The notes beneath the pieces were generated by a model. It saw only the letters and a program-made list of their open reading frames with translations. It made no database searches and had not been told where the DNA came from. This document shows positions 56,450-64,000 of a DNA stretch of 64,000 bases, piece by piece. The position numbers were made by a program, and so were the translations under genes. Source of the DNA: Streptomyces resistomycificus (GTDB lineage Bacteria > Actinomycetota > Actinomycetes > Streptomycetales > Streptomycetaceae). How positions within the stretch are numbered: position 1 is the first letter of the stretch; every line of letters begins with the position of its first letter. The stretch is taken from NCBI RefSeq assembly GCF_001514265.1, contig NZ_KQ948990.1:651967-715966 (forward strand). The letters run 5' to 3'.

Positions 56450-57253
56450 TCACCGGCCCAGGTACTTCGGCTTCTCCTTGTTCACGAAGGCCTGCACCGC
56501 GATCCCGTGGTCCTCCGACCGGCCCGCCCGCGTCTGCAGCTCGTCCTCCTTCTCCAGGGTCTCGGCCAAAGAGTGCGACAGCCCGTAGGCCATCGCCTCC
56601 TTGATCGCCCCGTAGGCCACGGTCGGCCCCTCGGCCAGCGCCCGCGCCACCTTCTCCGCCTCGCCCCGCAGGTCGGCCGTCGGCACGACCCGGTTGGCGA
56701 TGCCGAGCTCGTAGGCGTCCTGCGCCGTGATGCTCCGCGGGAAGAGCAGCAGGTCGGCCGCCCGGCCCGGCCCGACCACCCGGGGCAGCGTCCAGGAGAT
56801 GCCGGAGTCGGCGGTCAGCGCCACGCCCGCGAAGGACGTGTTGAAGGCCGCCGTGTCCGCCACGATCCGGTAGTCCGCGGCCAGCGCGAACCCGAACCCG
56901 GCACCCGCCGCGACCCCGTTCACCCCCGCCACCACGGGCTTGCGCATCTCCGTCAGCGCCCGCGCGATCGGGTTGTAGTGCTCCCGCACCGTGCTCATGG
57001 TGTGCCCGGTCCCGGCCTCGCGGTCGGAGACCAGCAGCCCGATGTGCTCCTTGAGGTCCTGCCCCACGCAGAAGGCCCGGTCCCCGGCGGCGGTCAGCAG
57101 CACCGCCCGTGCGGCCTCGTCGGCCGCCGCGGCCTGCACCGCGTCCCGGAGGGCGACCTTGGTCGCGATGTTCAGCGCGTTCATCGCCTCGGGGCGGTTC
57201 AGCACGATCGTCGCGAGTCCGTCACTCACCTCGTACAGCACGGTGTCGGCCAT
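56450..57253 (-). CDS. Enoyl-CoA hydratase/isomerase family protein (PaaB/PaaG-like)
   Basis: 267 residues from the ATG at 57253. Crotonase fold: TIVLNRPEAMNALN, DRAFCVGQDLKEH (oxyanion-hole region) and KPVVAGVNGVAAGAGFGFALAADYRIVADTAAFNTSFAGVALTADSGISWTLPRVVG. The Asp in TADSG matches the PaaG/PaaB phenylacetate-type isomerases rather than the Glu/Glu hydratases. The C-terminal helix ends SEDHGIAVQAFVNKEKPKYLGR. Substrate uncertain. Confidence 0.87.
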   Translation of the reverse strand: MADTVLYEVSDGLATIVLNRPEAMNALNIATKVALRDAVQAAAADEAARAVLLTAAGDRAFCVGQDLKEHIGLLVSDREAGTGHTMSTVREHYNPIARALTEMRKPVVAGVNGVAAGAGFGFALAADYRIVADTAAFNTSFAGVALTADSGISWTLPRVVGPGRAADLLLFPRSITAQDAYELGIANRVVPTADLRGEAEKVARALAEGPTVAYGAIKEAMAYGLSHSLAETLEKEDELQTRAGRSEDHGIAVQAFVNKEKPKYLGR

Positions 57254-57635
57254 GGTGTGTCCCCTCCGGTTCACGGCTCGGACGTACTGGTCGGTACGTC
57301 CTGGAATTCCAGTCCGAGGGACAGCATGGCGGAGATCATCGTCCAGGGACCGGACCGTACGTGTGACCTGCGTCAAAGAATTCCGGAGCGTATTCCGTCG
57401 GCAGATCTGCGTGGGGCGGCGCAGTATCGCAGTCACATCGCCGAATTGAGTGGTTTTGCTCGCGCGCGTTGCCCAAGCGATGCCGACTGATGTTGGTCAT
57501 CGGGTGCTGAGATGCGGGATAATGGCCTGGAAGCAATGTGTTCGATGCCGGTGTCGTGTGTCCCACCCCGGGACGCGCGTGCCCTCCAGGGCCGTCGGCT
57601 TTGACGATGAGCTGGTTTCAGGAAGGGGAACGAGC
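57254..57635. other. Intergenic region upstream of the DUF3117 gene
   Basis: About 380 bp. Moderately AT-rich near 57290-57500, with no frame that has both good codon usage and a recognised product; short frames starting at 57327 or 57450 were judged spurious. It should hold divergent promoters for the hydratase and DUF3117 genes. Confidence 0.5.
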
Positions 57636-57803
57636 ATGGCGGCCATGAAGCCGCGGACGGGCGATGGCCCGCTCGAGGTGACCAAGGAGGGGCGGGGCAT
57701 TGTCATGCGCGTTCCGCTCGAAGGCGGCGGGCGGCTCGTCGTCGAGCTGACCCCCGATGAGGCCGGCGCGCTCGGTGACGCCCTCAAGAAGGTCGTCGGC
57801 TGA
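57636..57803 (+). CDS. DUF3117 family small protein
   Basis: 55 residues from the ATG at 57636, which follows GGAAGGGG; the longer frame upstream lacks typical codon usage. MAAMKPRTGDGPLEVTKEGRGIVMRVPLEGGGRLVVELTPDEAGALGDALKKVVG is nearly invariant across actinobacteria (Rv1211 in M. tuberculosis). A small beta-strand-helix protein, function unknown. A terminator hairpin follows. Confidence 0.93.
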   Translation: MAAMKPRTGDGPLEVTKEGRGIVMRVPLEGGGRLVVELTPDEAGALGDALKKVVG

Positions 57804-57832
57804 CGCGGAGCGCGACCATACCCTTTCAGTGG

Positions 57833-57858
57833 CCCCGGCACCCCATGTGGTGCCGGGG
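57833..57858. terminator. Terminator after the DUF3117 gene
   Basis: CCCCGGCACC and GGTGCCGGGG form a perfect 10-bp stem with a 6-base loop, followed by TCGTTGTCTT. It lies between convergent genes. Confidence 0.88.
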
Positions 57859-57938
57859 TCGTTGTCTTGACGGGCGGGACGTTGTCCTGCCGTGTCCCAG
57901 GCCTGCCTCGCCGGTTTCCCGACGGCGGTCTCGAACGC

Positions 57939-58571
57939 TCAGCGCTTGACCGCGCAGAGCAGTCCGTCCCCCACCGGGAGCAGGGACGGCACGAGTTCCG
58001 GGCTCTCGCGCACCGCGCGCAGCAGCTCCCGCAGCCGCAGAACCTCGGTGGGCTGCGGACCCGAGTCGACCGTCCGGCCGTTGGCGAAGACGCCCTCGAA
58101 GACCACCAGGCCACCGGCGCGCAGCAGGCGCAACGATTCAGCGAGGTAGTCCATGACCTCCTGCCGGTCACCGTCGCAGAAGACCAGGTCGTAGCCCGCG
58201 TCCGCGAGCCGGGGCAGGACGTCCAGGGCGCGGCCGGGGATGAAGCGGGCCCGGTTGCTGGCGAAGCCGGCGGCACGGAAGGCCTGGCGGGCGAACTGCT
58301 GGTGCTCCGGCTCGGGGTCGACGGTGGTCAGTACGCCGTCGGGGCGCATGCCGTACAGCAGATGGATCCCGGACACGCCGGTCCCGGTGCCGATCTCGGC
58401 GACCGCCTTGGCGTCCACGGTGGCAGCGAGCAACCCGAGCGCCGCGCCCGTGCCGGGCGACACCGAGCGCAGCCCCGCCTCGCGGGCCCGGTCCCGGGCC
58501 CAGTGCAGGGCTTCGTCCTCGGCGACATAGGCGTCGGCGAACGCCCAGCTCGTCTGCCGGTTGCCGGTAAT
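57939..58571 (-). CDS. O-methyltransferase (Rv1220c type), probably starting at an ATT codon
   Basis: About 210 residues if it starts at ATT 58571. VAEIGTGTGVSGIHLLYGM is SAM motif I, VLTTVDPEPEHQQFARQAFRAAG motif II, and YDLVFCDGDRQEVMDYLAESLRLLRAGGLVVFEGVFANG carries the metal/catalytic Asp region. The first conventional start in frame (GTG 58463) would cut off ITGNRQTSWAFADAYVAEDEALHWARDRAREAGLRSV, which is conserved in relatives. No ATG, GTG or TTG lies between an in-frame stop and that region, but AGGAG sits 6 bp before the ATT. It is divergent from the sigma factor gene. Confidence 0.8.
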   Translation of the reverse strand: MTGNRQTSWAFADAYVAEDEALHWARDRAREAGLRSVSPGTGAALGLLAATVDAKAVAEIGTGTGVSGIHLLYGMRPDGVLTTVDPEPEHQQFARQAFRAAGFASNRARFIPGRALDVLPRLADAGYDLVFCDGDRQEVMDYLAESLRLLRAGGLVVFEGVFANGRTVDSGPQPTEVLRLRELLRAVRESPELVPSLLPVGDGLLCAVKR

Positions 58572-58800
58572 GACCCTCTCCTGTCCCCGTGGTTGCCTGG
58601 GCGTGACTGTATCCGTTGGTGCCGGGAACCTGCTGATGGGACCAGGCGTTTAGAGGGGTGGGAGACGGAGCGGGGGGACACAGTTGGATCACGAAGACGA
58701 GCGGACGCTCGAGCAACTGCTGACGCAGCCGCACGAGCCGTATCAGCACAGATCAATTTCTCGTAAAACCGCTTATCCGGAGCTAACGGGCGAGGTGGCT

Positions 58801-59574
58801 ATGGTAGGGGCTCCACTGGACACCACCAGAGCCGACAGGGGAGGTGCGGCTGCACCTGTGGATCGGGGAGGAGTGCTGCGGCGCTTCCTCGGATCGGCGG
58901 GCAGGCCGAAATCCGTGAACGACACCGCTGCTGACCACAGCCACGCCGCTGCTTACGACCGGACCGCGACCTTCTCCACCGACGCGGACGGGCAGGCGTG
59001 GACTCCGCCCACCTGGGAGGAGATCGTCAGCACCCACAGCGGCCGGGTGTACCGGCTCGCCTACCGTCTGACGGGCAACCAGCACGACGCCGAGGACCTC
59101 ACGCAGGAGGTCTTCGTCCGCGTCTTCCGCTCGCTGTCGACCTACACGCCGGGCACCTTCGAGGGCTGGCTGCACCGCATCACCACCAACCTCTTCCTGG
59201 ACATGGTCCGCCGCAAGCAGCGCATCCGCTTCGACGCCCTCGGCGAGGACGCGGCGGAGCGACTGCCCAGCCGTGAGCCGTCGCCCCAGCAGGTCTTCAA
59301 CGACGCGCACTTCGACGCCGACGTCCAGCAGGCCCTCGACACCCTCGCGCCCGAGTTCCGTGCCGCGGTCGTCCTGTGCGACATCGAAGGACTGTCGTAC
59401 GAGGAGATCGCCGCGACCCTGGGCGTCAAGCTCGGCACCGTCCGGTCCCGGATCCACCGCGGCCGCTCCCAGCTGCGCAAGGCCCTCGCGCACCGGTCCC
59501 CTCAGGCCCGTGCCGAGCGCCGCTCCTTCATGGCCCGTGTTCCCGCGCTGGGGGGAGGGGGCGCGACCGCGTGA
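58801..59574 (+). CDS. sigE: ECF RNA polymerase sigma factor, SigE type
   Basis: 257 residues from the ATG at 58801 (GGCGAGG upstream). A TTG at 58684 in frame would add 39 residues, but codons between 58741 and 58790 are AT-rich and untypical, so the short form is preferred. Sigma-2: [70 protein letters not shown]. Sigma-4: [45 protein letters not shown]. It is highly similar to M. tuberculosis SigE and followed by the same anti-sigma, protease and tatB genes. It is unrelated to S. coelicolor SigE (SCO3356) despite the shared name. Confidence 0.9.
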   Translation: MVGAPLDTTRADRGGAAAPVDRGGVLRRFLGSAGRPKSVNDTAADHSHAAAYDRTATFSTDADGQAWTPPTWEEIVSTHSGRVYRLAYRLTGNQHDAEDLTQEVFVRVFRSLSTYTPGTFEGWLHRITTNLFLDMVRRKQRIRFDALGEDAAERLPSREPSPQQVFNDAHFDADVQQALDTLAPEFRAAVVLCDIEGLSYEEIAATLGVKLGTVRSRIHRGRSQLRKALAHRSPQARAERRSFMARVPALGGGGATA

Positions 59575-60548
59575 GTGGATCACGGCCTACCCCGTCCGAA
59601 CAGCACCTGGGAGACCGACTCGCCGCCCTTGTGGACGGAGAGCTCGGTCATGAGTCGCGCGACCGTGTCCTCGCGCACCTGGCCACCTGCGCCAAGTGCA
59701 AAGCCGAGGCCGACGCCCAGCGCCGACTGAAGAACGTCTTCGCGGAGGCGGCCCCGCCGCCGCCCTCGGAGAGCTTTCTGGCCCGTCTCCAGGGACTTCC
59801 CGCGGGAGGCGACCCGGACGAGGGGGGTGACTCGCCGTTCGGCGGGTCGGGCTTTCCCGGCGCGCTGGCCGGACGACCCGGGGCCGCCGGAGCCTTCGGC
59901 CTGAAACGCGGTGAGCGTTTCGCGTTCGACTACGTTCCGGCCCGCTCGCACGCCTCCGTGCTACCGCCCTCCTCGGGCCGCGGTTTCCGCATCCACGACG
60001 TCAGCCGTCACGAGGCCGAGCGATCTGCCTCGCGCGGGATGAGGTTCGCGTTCGTCGCCGCCGGAGCGGTGTCCCTGGCCGCGATCGCACTCGGCGGGGT
60101 AGCCACGGTCACGCCGGGCGACACCGCCGCGGACGCACGCGGCGGAGCCGGTGCAGGCAGCAATGTGACACCGGCCCGCACCCAGGGCACGGGAGCCGCC
60201 GCGGCACCCGAGAACCAGCGGCGCCGTGGTCTCGGCCCGCTGCTCGCGCAGGGTCAGAACTCGCTCGGCGACTCCCCGGCCGCCCCGACCGAGGTCTCGG
60301 CTCCGCTGCTGCCGGGCCTGCCGACACCTTCGGTGGCACAGGTGGAGGCCGGTCTCCATTCGCTGACCGCCCCCGTGATGGCCGGTGCGGCCGCCATGTC
60401 CCCTCTGATACGTCCGCTCAGCGCGACGCCGCCGCTCACCCTCACCGCCTGGTCCGCGACCCCGGAACTGCTCGCCACGCCGGGTCTGCTCGCCGCCACC
60501 TCCCCCGACGCGACCTCCTCGCCCTCGGCGTCCTCCACCCCCCGCTGA
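59571..60548 (+). CDS. rseA: ZAS-type anti-sigma factor, transmembrane (RseA type)
   Basis: 325 residues from a GTG that overlaps the sigma stop by 4 bp. The N-terminal domain has [15 protein letters not shown], the HxxxCxxC zinc motif that grips the sigma factor. One membrane helix lies near residues 165-182 ([18 protein letters not shown]). The extracytoplasmic part is Pro/Ala/Ser/Thr-rich and looks disordered, longer than in mycobacterial RseA (about 150 residues). It should hold the sigma factor at the membrane until released by proteolysis. Confidence 0.9.
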   Translation: MSGSRPTPSEQHLGDRLAALVDGELGHESRDRVLAHLATCAKCKAEADAQRRLKNVFAEAAPPPPSESFLARLQGLPAGGDPDEGGDSPFGGSGFPGALAGRPGAAGAFGLKRGERFAFDYVPARSHASVLPPSSGRGFRIHDVSRHEAERSASRGMRFAFVAAGAVSLAAIALGGVATVTPGDTAADARGGAGAGSNVTPARTQGTGAAAAPENQRRRGLGPLLAQGQNSLGDSPAAPTEVSAPLLPGLPTPSVAQVEAGLHSLTAPVMAGAAAMSPLIRPLSATPPLTLTAWSATPELLATPGLLAATSPDATSSPSASSTPR

Positions 60549-60691
60549 CCCCCGGCCGCCTCCCTGCCGGTTCGGGGGCGTCGTTTCGGGCGGCGGAGAA
60601 GCCGTCGATACCACCGGTGCCTGACAGGTGCAGGTGAGCGGGGTACGTTCGGCGCGAGGGCTGCAAGGCGGAGCCCGAGCTGGGGGAGAAC

Positions 60692-63052
60692 ATGAACGAG
60701 GGGAAGCCCGCGAAGGCCAAGTGGTGGAACCGTCCTCGACCGCAGGGCCCTTCGGCCCCGGCCGAGGGTTCCGGGCCGACGGGGGATGAGGGGATGCCGG
60801 GAGTGACGGACGGCGCCGAGGGCGCGTCCCGCGTCGGCGACGGCGACGGGGACGGCGACTTCGAGCTGAGGGCACCAAAGGCCCCGTCCGGTGCGGGGGG
60901 CGACTTCGAGCTGAGGCCTCCTGCGGAGGGTGCCGAAACGCCCGGCGACTTCGTGCTGGCTCGGCCCGGTGGGCCGTCTGCCGGGGCGGAGCAGTCGAGG
61001 GACGCCGCGGGCGCGGGTCTCGCCGTCGACGAGGTCGTCGCCCCGACCGCGGAGCGTGCGCCCGGGGCGGTTGCCGAGAAGGTGGCGGACGGTCTGCCGG
61101 ACTTGGACCCGGACCCGGACCCGGACCCGGACCCGGACCCGGACCCGGACCCGGACCCGGACCCGGAGCCAGGGCCGGACCCCGCGTCGGAGCGGGCGAG
61201 GGATGCCGAGTCGGGGTGCACCGAGGCGACGCCCTTCGAGCAGCCCGCGGTGCCCGTCGCCGACTCTCCCCGCCCGCTGCACGACCCCGACCCCTACAGC
61301 ACCCCGCCGTACGGCCGGCCGGGCCCCTGGGCCCCCGCGCCTCCCGTGCAGCACCCGGCGACCACACCGCCACACGGCCCGGCGGCACCGGCACCGCCAG
61401 CGGCACAACCGCCCGGCCCGGCCGCCTACGCCCAGCCCTCGGCTCCTCACGCCCAGCCCTCGGCTCCTCACGCCCAGCCCTCGGCTCCTCACGCCCAGCC
61501 CTCGGCTCCTCACGCCCCTCCTCCGGCCTCCGGGGCCGGCGGCCCGGCCCCGGCCCTCGCCGCGCCCCCGCCGGCCCAGGGCATGCCCTCAGTGCCCCCG
61601 CAGCGCACCCCCGCGCCGGGTGCGCACTCCGTCGGCCCGGCTCCCGCCCCGGCCTCCGGCCCGCGCCCCGGCCCCGTGCCGGCGCCGCCCACCGGCTCGG
61701 CCCCGCCCAGCGCGGCCCAGGAGCCGCCCACCGCCCCCGCAGCAGCCTTCGCACCCGGCGTCGCCCACGAACCGCCCGCCCCGCTTCCCGCCCTCCTCGA
61801 CGGGCCTCCGGAGCCCCAGGAGCCCGCCACCGCCACCCCCTGGCAGAACTACGACCCCTGGGCCCCCGTGACCTCCCCGTCCGCCCCCCTCCACCAGACC
61901 GGCGCGGCCGTCGCCACCCAGGAGCAGCGGCGCAGGCGGAAGCGGCGGGGGATGGTCGGCGGGGCTGTGGTGCTCGCTCTGGTGGCCGGTGGCGTCGGAG
62001 GCGTCGTAGGGGCGTCTCTGGAGCGCAACGGTGGGGTCGGCGGGCTGGAGCTGCCGCAGGCCGGGGCGGAATCCGTCGAGCGGGCGCCGGACAGTGTGGC
62101 CGGGATCGCCGCGCGAGCCCTGCCCAGCGTGGTGACCCTGCACGTGAGCGGGGCCGGAGAGTCCGGTACCGGCACCGGGTTCGTGCTGGACGACCGGGGT
62201 CACATCCTCACCAACAACCATGTCGTGGAGCCCGCCGCCTCCGACGATGAGACGGGCGAGATATCGGTGACCTTCCACAGCGGCGACACGGCGAAGGCCA
62301 CCGTCGTCGGCCGGGACAGCGGCTACGACCTCGCCGTCGTCCAGGTCACCGGTGTCCGCGGTCTCGAGCCGCTGACCCTCGGCAACTCCGACAACGTCCA
62401 GGTCGGCGACCCCGTCGTGGCCATCGGCGCCCCCTTCGACCTGGCGGGCACCGTCACCTCCGGCATCATCAGCGCCAAGGAGCGGCCCATCACGGCCGGT
62501 GGCGAGAGCGAGGACGGCAGCGACGTGTCCTACGTCGACGCCCTGCAGACCGACGCTCCGATAAACCCCGGCAACTCCGGCGGGCCCCTCCTGGACTCCC
62601 GGGCCCGCGTCATCGGCATCAACTCCGCCATCCGCTCCGCCGACGGCGGCACCGACCCGGACGGCGGCCAGGCAGGCTCCATCGGCCTCGGTTTCGCCAT
62701 ACCGGTCAACCAGGGCAAGCGCGTCGCCGAGGAGTTGATCAACACCGGCAGGGCGACCCACCCGGTCATCGGCGTCACCCTCGACATGGACTACGTCGGC
62801 GACGGCGCCCGGGTCGGCACGAAGGCCGGCGACGGCGGCCCGGCGGTCACCGTCGGCGGGCCCGGCGACCGGGCCGGCATCAAGGCCGGCGACGTCATCA
62901 CCGCGGTCGACGGCCGGCGGGTCCACTCCGGCGAGGAGCTCATCGTCAAGACCCGCGCCCACCGCCCCGGCGACCGTCTGGAACTCACCGTGCGGCGCGA
63001 CGGCAGGGAACGGACCATCTCGCTGGTGCTCGGCGCCTCCGACGGCGGCTGA
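60692..63052 (+). CDS. htrA: HtrA/DegP-like serine protease with long disordered cytoplasmic N-terminus
   Basis: 786 residues from an ATG. Residues 1-415 are disordered: acidic, then a DP run (about residues 139-158), then Pro/Ala-rich with four 7-residue QPSAPHA units. A basic stretch and one helix (about 421-440) anchor the protein. The trypsin-like domain has catalytic His510 (LTNNHVVEP), Asp546 (YDLAVVQV) and Ser629 (NPGNSGGPLLD). One PDZ domain follows (about 690-780: GGPGDRAGIKAGDVITAVDGRRVHSGEELIV). It degrades misfolded envelope proteins and in mycobacteria acts on the SigE/RseA circuit. Confidence 0.93.
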   Translation: MNEGKPAKAKWWNRPRPQGPSAPAEGSGPTGDEGMPGVTDGAEGASRVGDGDGDGDFELRAPKAPSGAGGDFELRPPAEGAETPGDFVLARPGGPSAGAEQSRDAAGAGLAVDEVVAPTAERAPGAVAEKVADGLPDLDPDPDPDPDPDPDPDPDPDPEPGPDPASERARDAESGCTEATPFEQPAVPVADSPRPLHDPDPYSTPPYGRPGPWAPAPPVQHPATTPPHGPAAPAPPAAQPPGPAAYAQPSAPHAQPSAPHAQPSAPHAQPSAPHAPPPASGAGGPAPALAAPPPAQGMPSVPPQRTPAPGAHSVGPAPAPASGPRPGPVPAPPTGSAPPSAAQEPPTAPAAAFAPGVAHEPPAPLPALLDGPPEPQEPATATPWQNYDPWAPVTSPSAPLHQTGAAVATQEQRRRRKRRGMVGGAVVLALVAGGVGGVVGASLERNGGVGGLELPQAGAESVERAPDSVAGIAARALPSVVTLHVSGAGESGTGTGFVLDDRGHILTNNHVVEPAASDDETGEISVTFHSGDTAKATVVGRDSGYDLAVVQVTGVRGLEPLTLGNSDNVQVGDPVVAIGAPFDLAGTVTSGIISAKERPITAGGESEDGSDVSYVDALQTDAPINPGNSGGPLLDSRARVIGINSAIRSADGGTDPDGGQAGSIGLGFAIPVNQGKRVAEELINTGRATHPVIGVTLDMDYVGDGARVGTKAGDGGPAVTVGGPGDRAGIKAGDVITAVDGRRVHSGEELIVKTRAHRPGDRLELTVRRDGRERTISLVLGASDGG
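61430..61513 (+). repeat. 21-bp coding tandem repeat inside htrA
   Basis: Four perfect copies of a 21-bp unit (GCCCAGCCCTCGGCTCCTCA followed by C) encoding AQPSAPH. A separate (GGACCC)n hexanucleotide run lies near 61108-61165 in the same gene and encodes Asp-Pro. Confidence 0.95.
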
Positions 63053-63327
63053 CCGGGGGACGGCGACCTGGGGAGCGCGGACCGGAGAGCGGCACCGGAC
63101 AGACCGCCGATACTCACAGAAACATCACAAAAACGGGCCCGCCGACCGCCCGAACGGCGGCCCCACCAGGCAAACAACCCACAAAACCCCACACGTCCCC
63201 GCACTCGGAGGGCCCGGGACAGTACCGGTCGTACCGGATCGCCGGGTACCGTGGACCCGGCCCGGACCACGGAAGACCGCACAGACCACCGAGGGCCGCG
63301 GACCGAGGACATCGCAAGGAGCTTCAG
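63053..63327 (+). promoter_or_regulatory. Intergenic region upstream of tatB
   Basis: 275 bp with a weak G/C hairpin near 63137-63164 and an A/C-rich, G-poor patch at 63105-63200. No gene is evident. A separate tatB promoter may lie here. Confidence 0.4.
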
Positions 63328-63765
63328 GTGTTCAATGACATAGGACCGCTCGAGCTGGTGACGCTCGTTGTCCTCGCCGTGCTCGTCTTCGGTCCGGACA
63401 AGCTCCCGAAGGTCATCCAGGACATCACGCGGACCATCCGCAAGATCCGGGAGTTCTCGGAGAGCGCCAAGCAGGACATCCGCACCGAACTGGGCCCGGA
63501 GTTCAAGGACTTCGAGTTCGAGGACCTGAACCCCAAGACGTTCATCCGCAAGCAGCTGGACAACGAGGACCTGGGGCTCAAGGAGATCCGCAACGGATTC
63601 GACCTGAAGAAGGAGATGGCCGAGGTCACGGACGCGGTCCACAGCCGCGAGTCGGACTCCTCGTCGTCCTCCGGGTCCTCCTCGTCCTCCGGCGGCACGG
63701 TCGACATGACGAAGAAGCCCGAGACGCCGGACGAGCGCCCTCCGTACGACGCGGACGCCACCTGA
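63328..63765 (+). CDS. tatB: Twin-arginine translocase subunit TatB
   Basis: 145 residues from a GTG with AAGGAG upstream. MFNDIGPLELVTLVVLAVLVFGPDKLPKVIQDITRTIRKIREFSE is the TatA/B N-terminus: a short helix with the FGPDKLP hinge followed by an amphipathic helix. The length and acidic/serine-rich tail point to TatB rather than TatA. With TatA and TatC it exports folded proteins carrying twin-arginine signals, of which the binding protein at 29038 is a likely local substrate. Confidence 0.93.
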   Translation: MFNDIGPLELVTLVVLAVLVFGPDKLPKVIQDITRTIRKIREFSESAKQDIRTELGPEFKDFEFEDLNPKTFIRKQLDNEDLGLKEIRNGFDLKKEMAEVTDAVHSRESDSSSSSGSSSSSGGTVDMTKKPETPDERPPYDADAT

Positions 63766-63994
63766 GCCGTGCGCCGGGGCGCACGCTCCGCCGTACGTGA
63801 CGCGTTTCATACCCTTCACACCCCTGCCACGGCCTGAACCCGTCCCTTCGGGCGACCCACGCGCCGGGCGATTCCCCTGCTGCTCGCAGCGGTGTGGCTA
63901 TGCTGCCGAGTTGTTGTGCGGGCCGTACGCAAACCAGCAACGCCGCCCGAAGGGGGGCGGGCCGGTCCGACGAGAGCGAGGAGGCGTCCGGGAC

Positions 63995-64000
63995 ATGGAG
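63995..64000 (+). CDS. Possible start of the next gene, cut by the window end
   Basis: An ATG 7 bp after GAGGAGGCGTCCGG at the window end. Only two codons are visible, so the product is unknown. Confidence 0.3.

Noticed and set aside
57327..57491. Possible 54-residue protein starting MAEIIVQGPDRTC
   Set aside because: Codon third positions are not biased to G/C after the first third and no relative is recognised; more likely the promoter region of the DUF3117 gene.
61430..61513. Regular repeats that might suggest a CRISPR array
   Set aside because: Units are contiguous without spacers and encode AQPSAPH in frame within htrA.

Overview
The window is GC-rich chromosomal DNA with strong G/C bias at third codon positions, many GTG starts and tightly overlapping genes. 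It carries typA beside a bldK operon, mshB (mycothiol), a 7Fe ferredoxin next to dapC, and an ECF sigma / ZAS anti-sigma / HtrA / TatB string. Together these point to a Streptomyces chromosome core close to the bldK region known from S. coelicolor. No rRNA, tRNA or CRISPR array was seen.

Layout. 0.1-9.2 kb: a coiled-coil membrane protein, a membrane-anchored GH18-like protein, a phosphotransferase and a methyltransferase, then a succinate dehydrogenase operon of the actinobacterial Sdh1 type on the minus strand with a small coiled-coil protein upstream. 9.5-13.9 kb: an unusual family-5 solute-binding lipoprotein and the GTPase TypA/BipA, closed by a strong terminator. 14.5-20.8 kb: the five-gene bldKABCDE-type oligopeptide importer. 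20.8-25.8 kb: an accessory island with an IS607-type element (serine recombinase plus a TnpB-like protein lacking a zinc finger), a VOC protein, a DinB-like protein, a small secreted lectin and a 13-bp tandem repeat. 25.8-31.9 kb: a second complete BldK-type importer on the opposite strand with the same gene order. 32.4-38.0 kb: a third, more distant peptide importer on the plus strand. The two BldK operons are therefore inverted relative to each other around the island, and their last ATPase genes share a near-identical 381-bp stretch.

38-49 kb: an S9 peptidase convergent with importer 3, a small membrane protein, mshB with a membrane protein, a collagen-like membrane protein with a YoaR/VanW-type extracellular part, a DesK/DesR-like two-component system with a palindromic candidate operator, a SirB1-type protein and a GNAT acetyltransferase. 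48.9-63.8 kb: a core block, fdxA-dapC, dapE, LOG-like protein, second folP, DivIVA-like protein, DNA 3-methyladenine glycosylase I, enoyl-CoA hydratase, DUF3117 protein, O-methyltransferase, ECF sigma factor, anti-sigma factor, HtrA-like protease and tatB. Much of this order matches the Mycobacterium tuberculosis dapE-to-tatB neighbourhood as I remember it (Rv1202 to Rv1224), which supports calling the sigma factor a SigE-type regulator of envelope stress.

How the parts fit: three peptide importers and a peptidase suggest heavy investment in uptake of extracellular peptides, which in Streptomyces includes the BldK signal needed for aerial growth. The sigma/anti-sigma/HtrA/TatB group is an envelope-quality module; mshB, fdxA and the sdh genes are redox metabolism; dapC and dapE serve lysine and peptidoglycan precursor synthesis.
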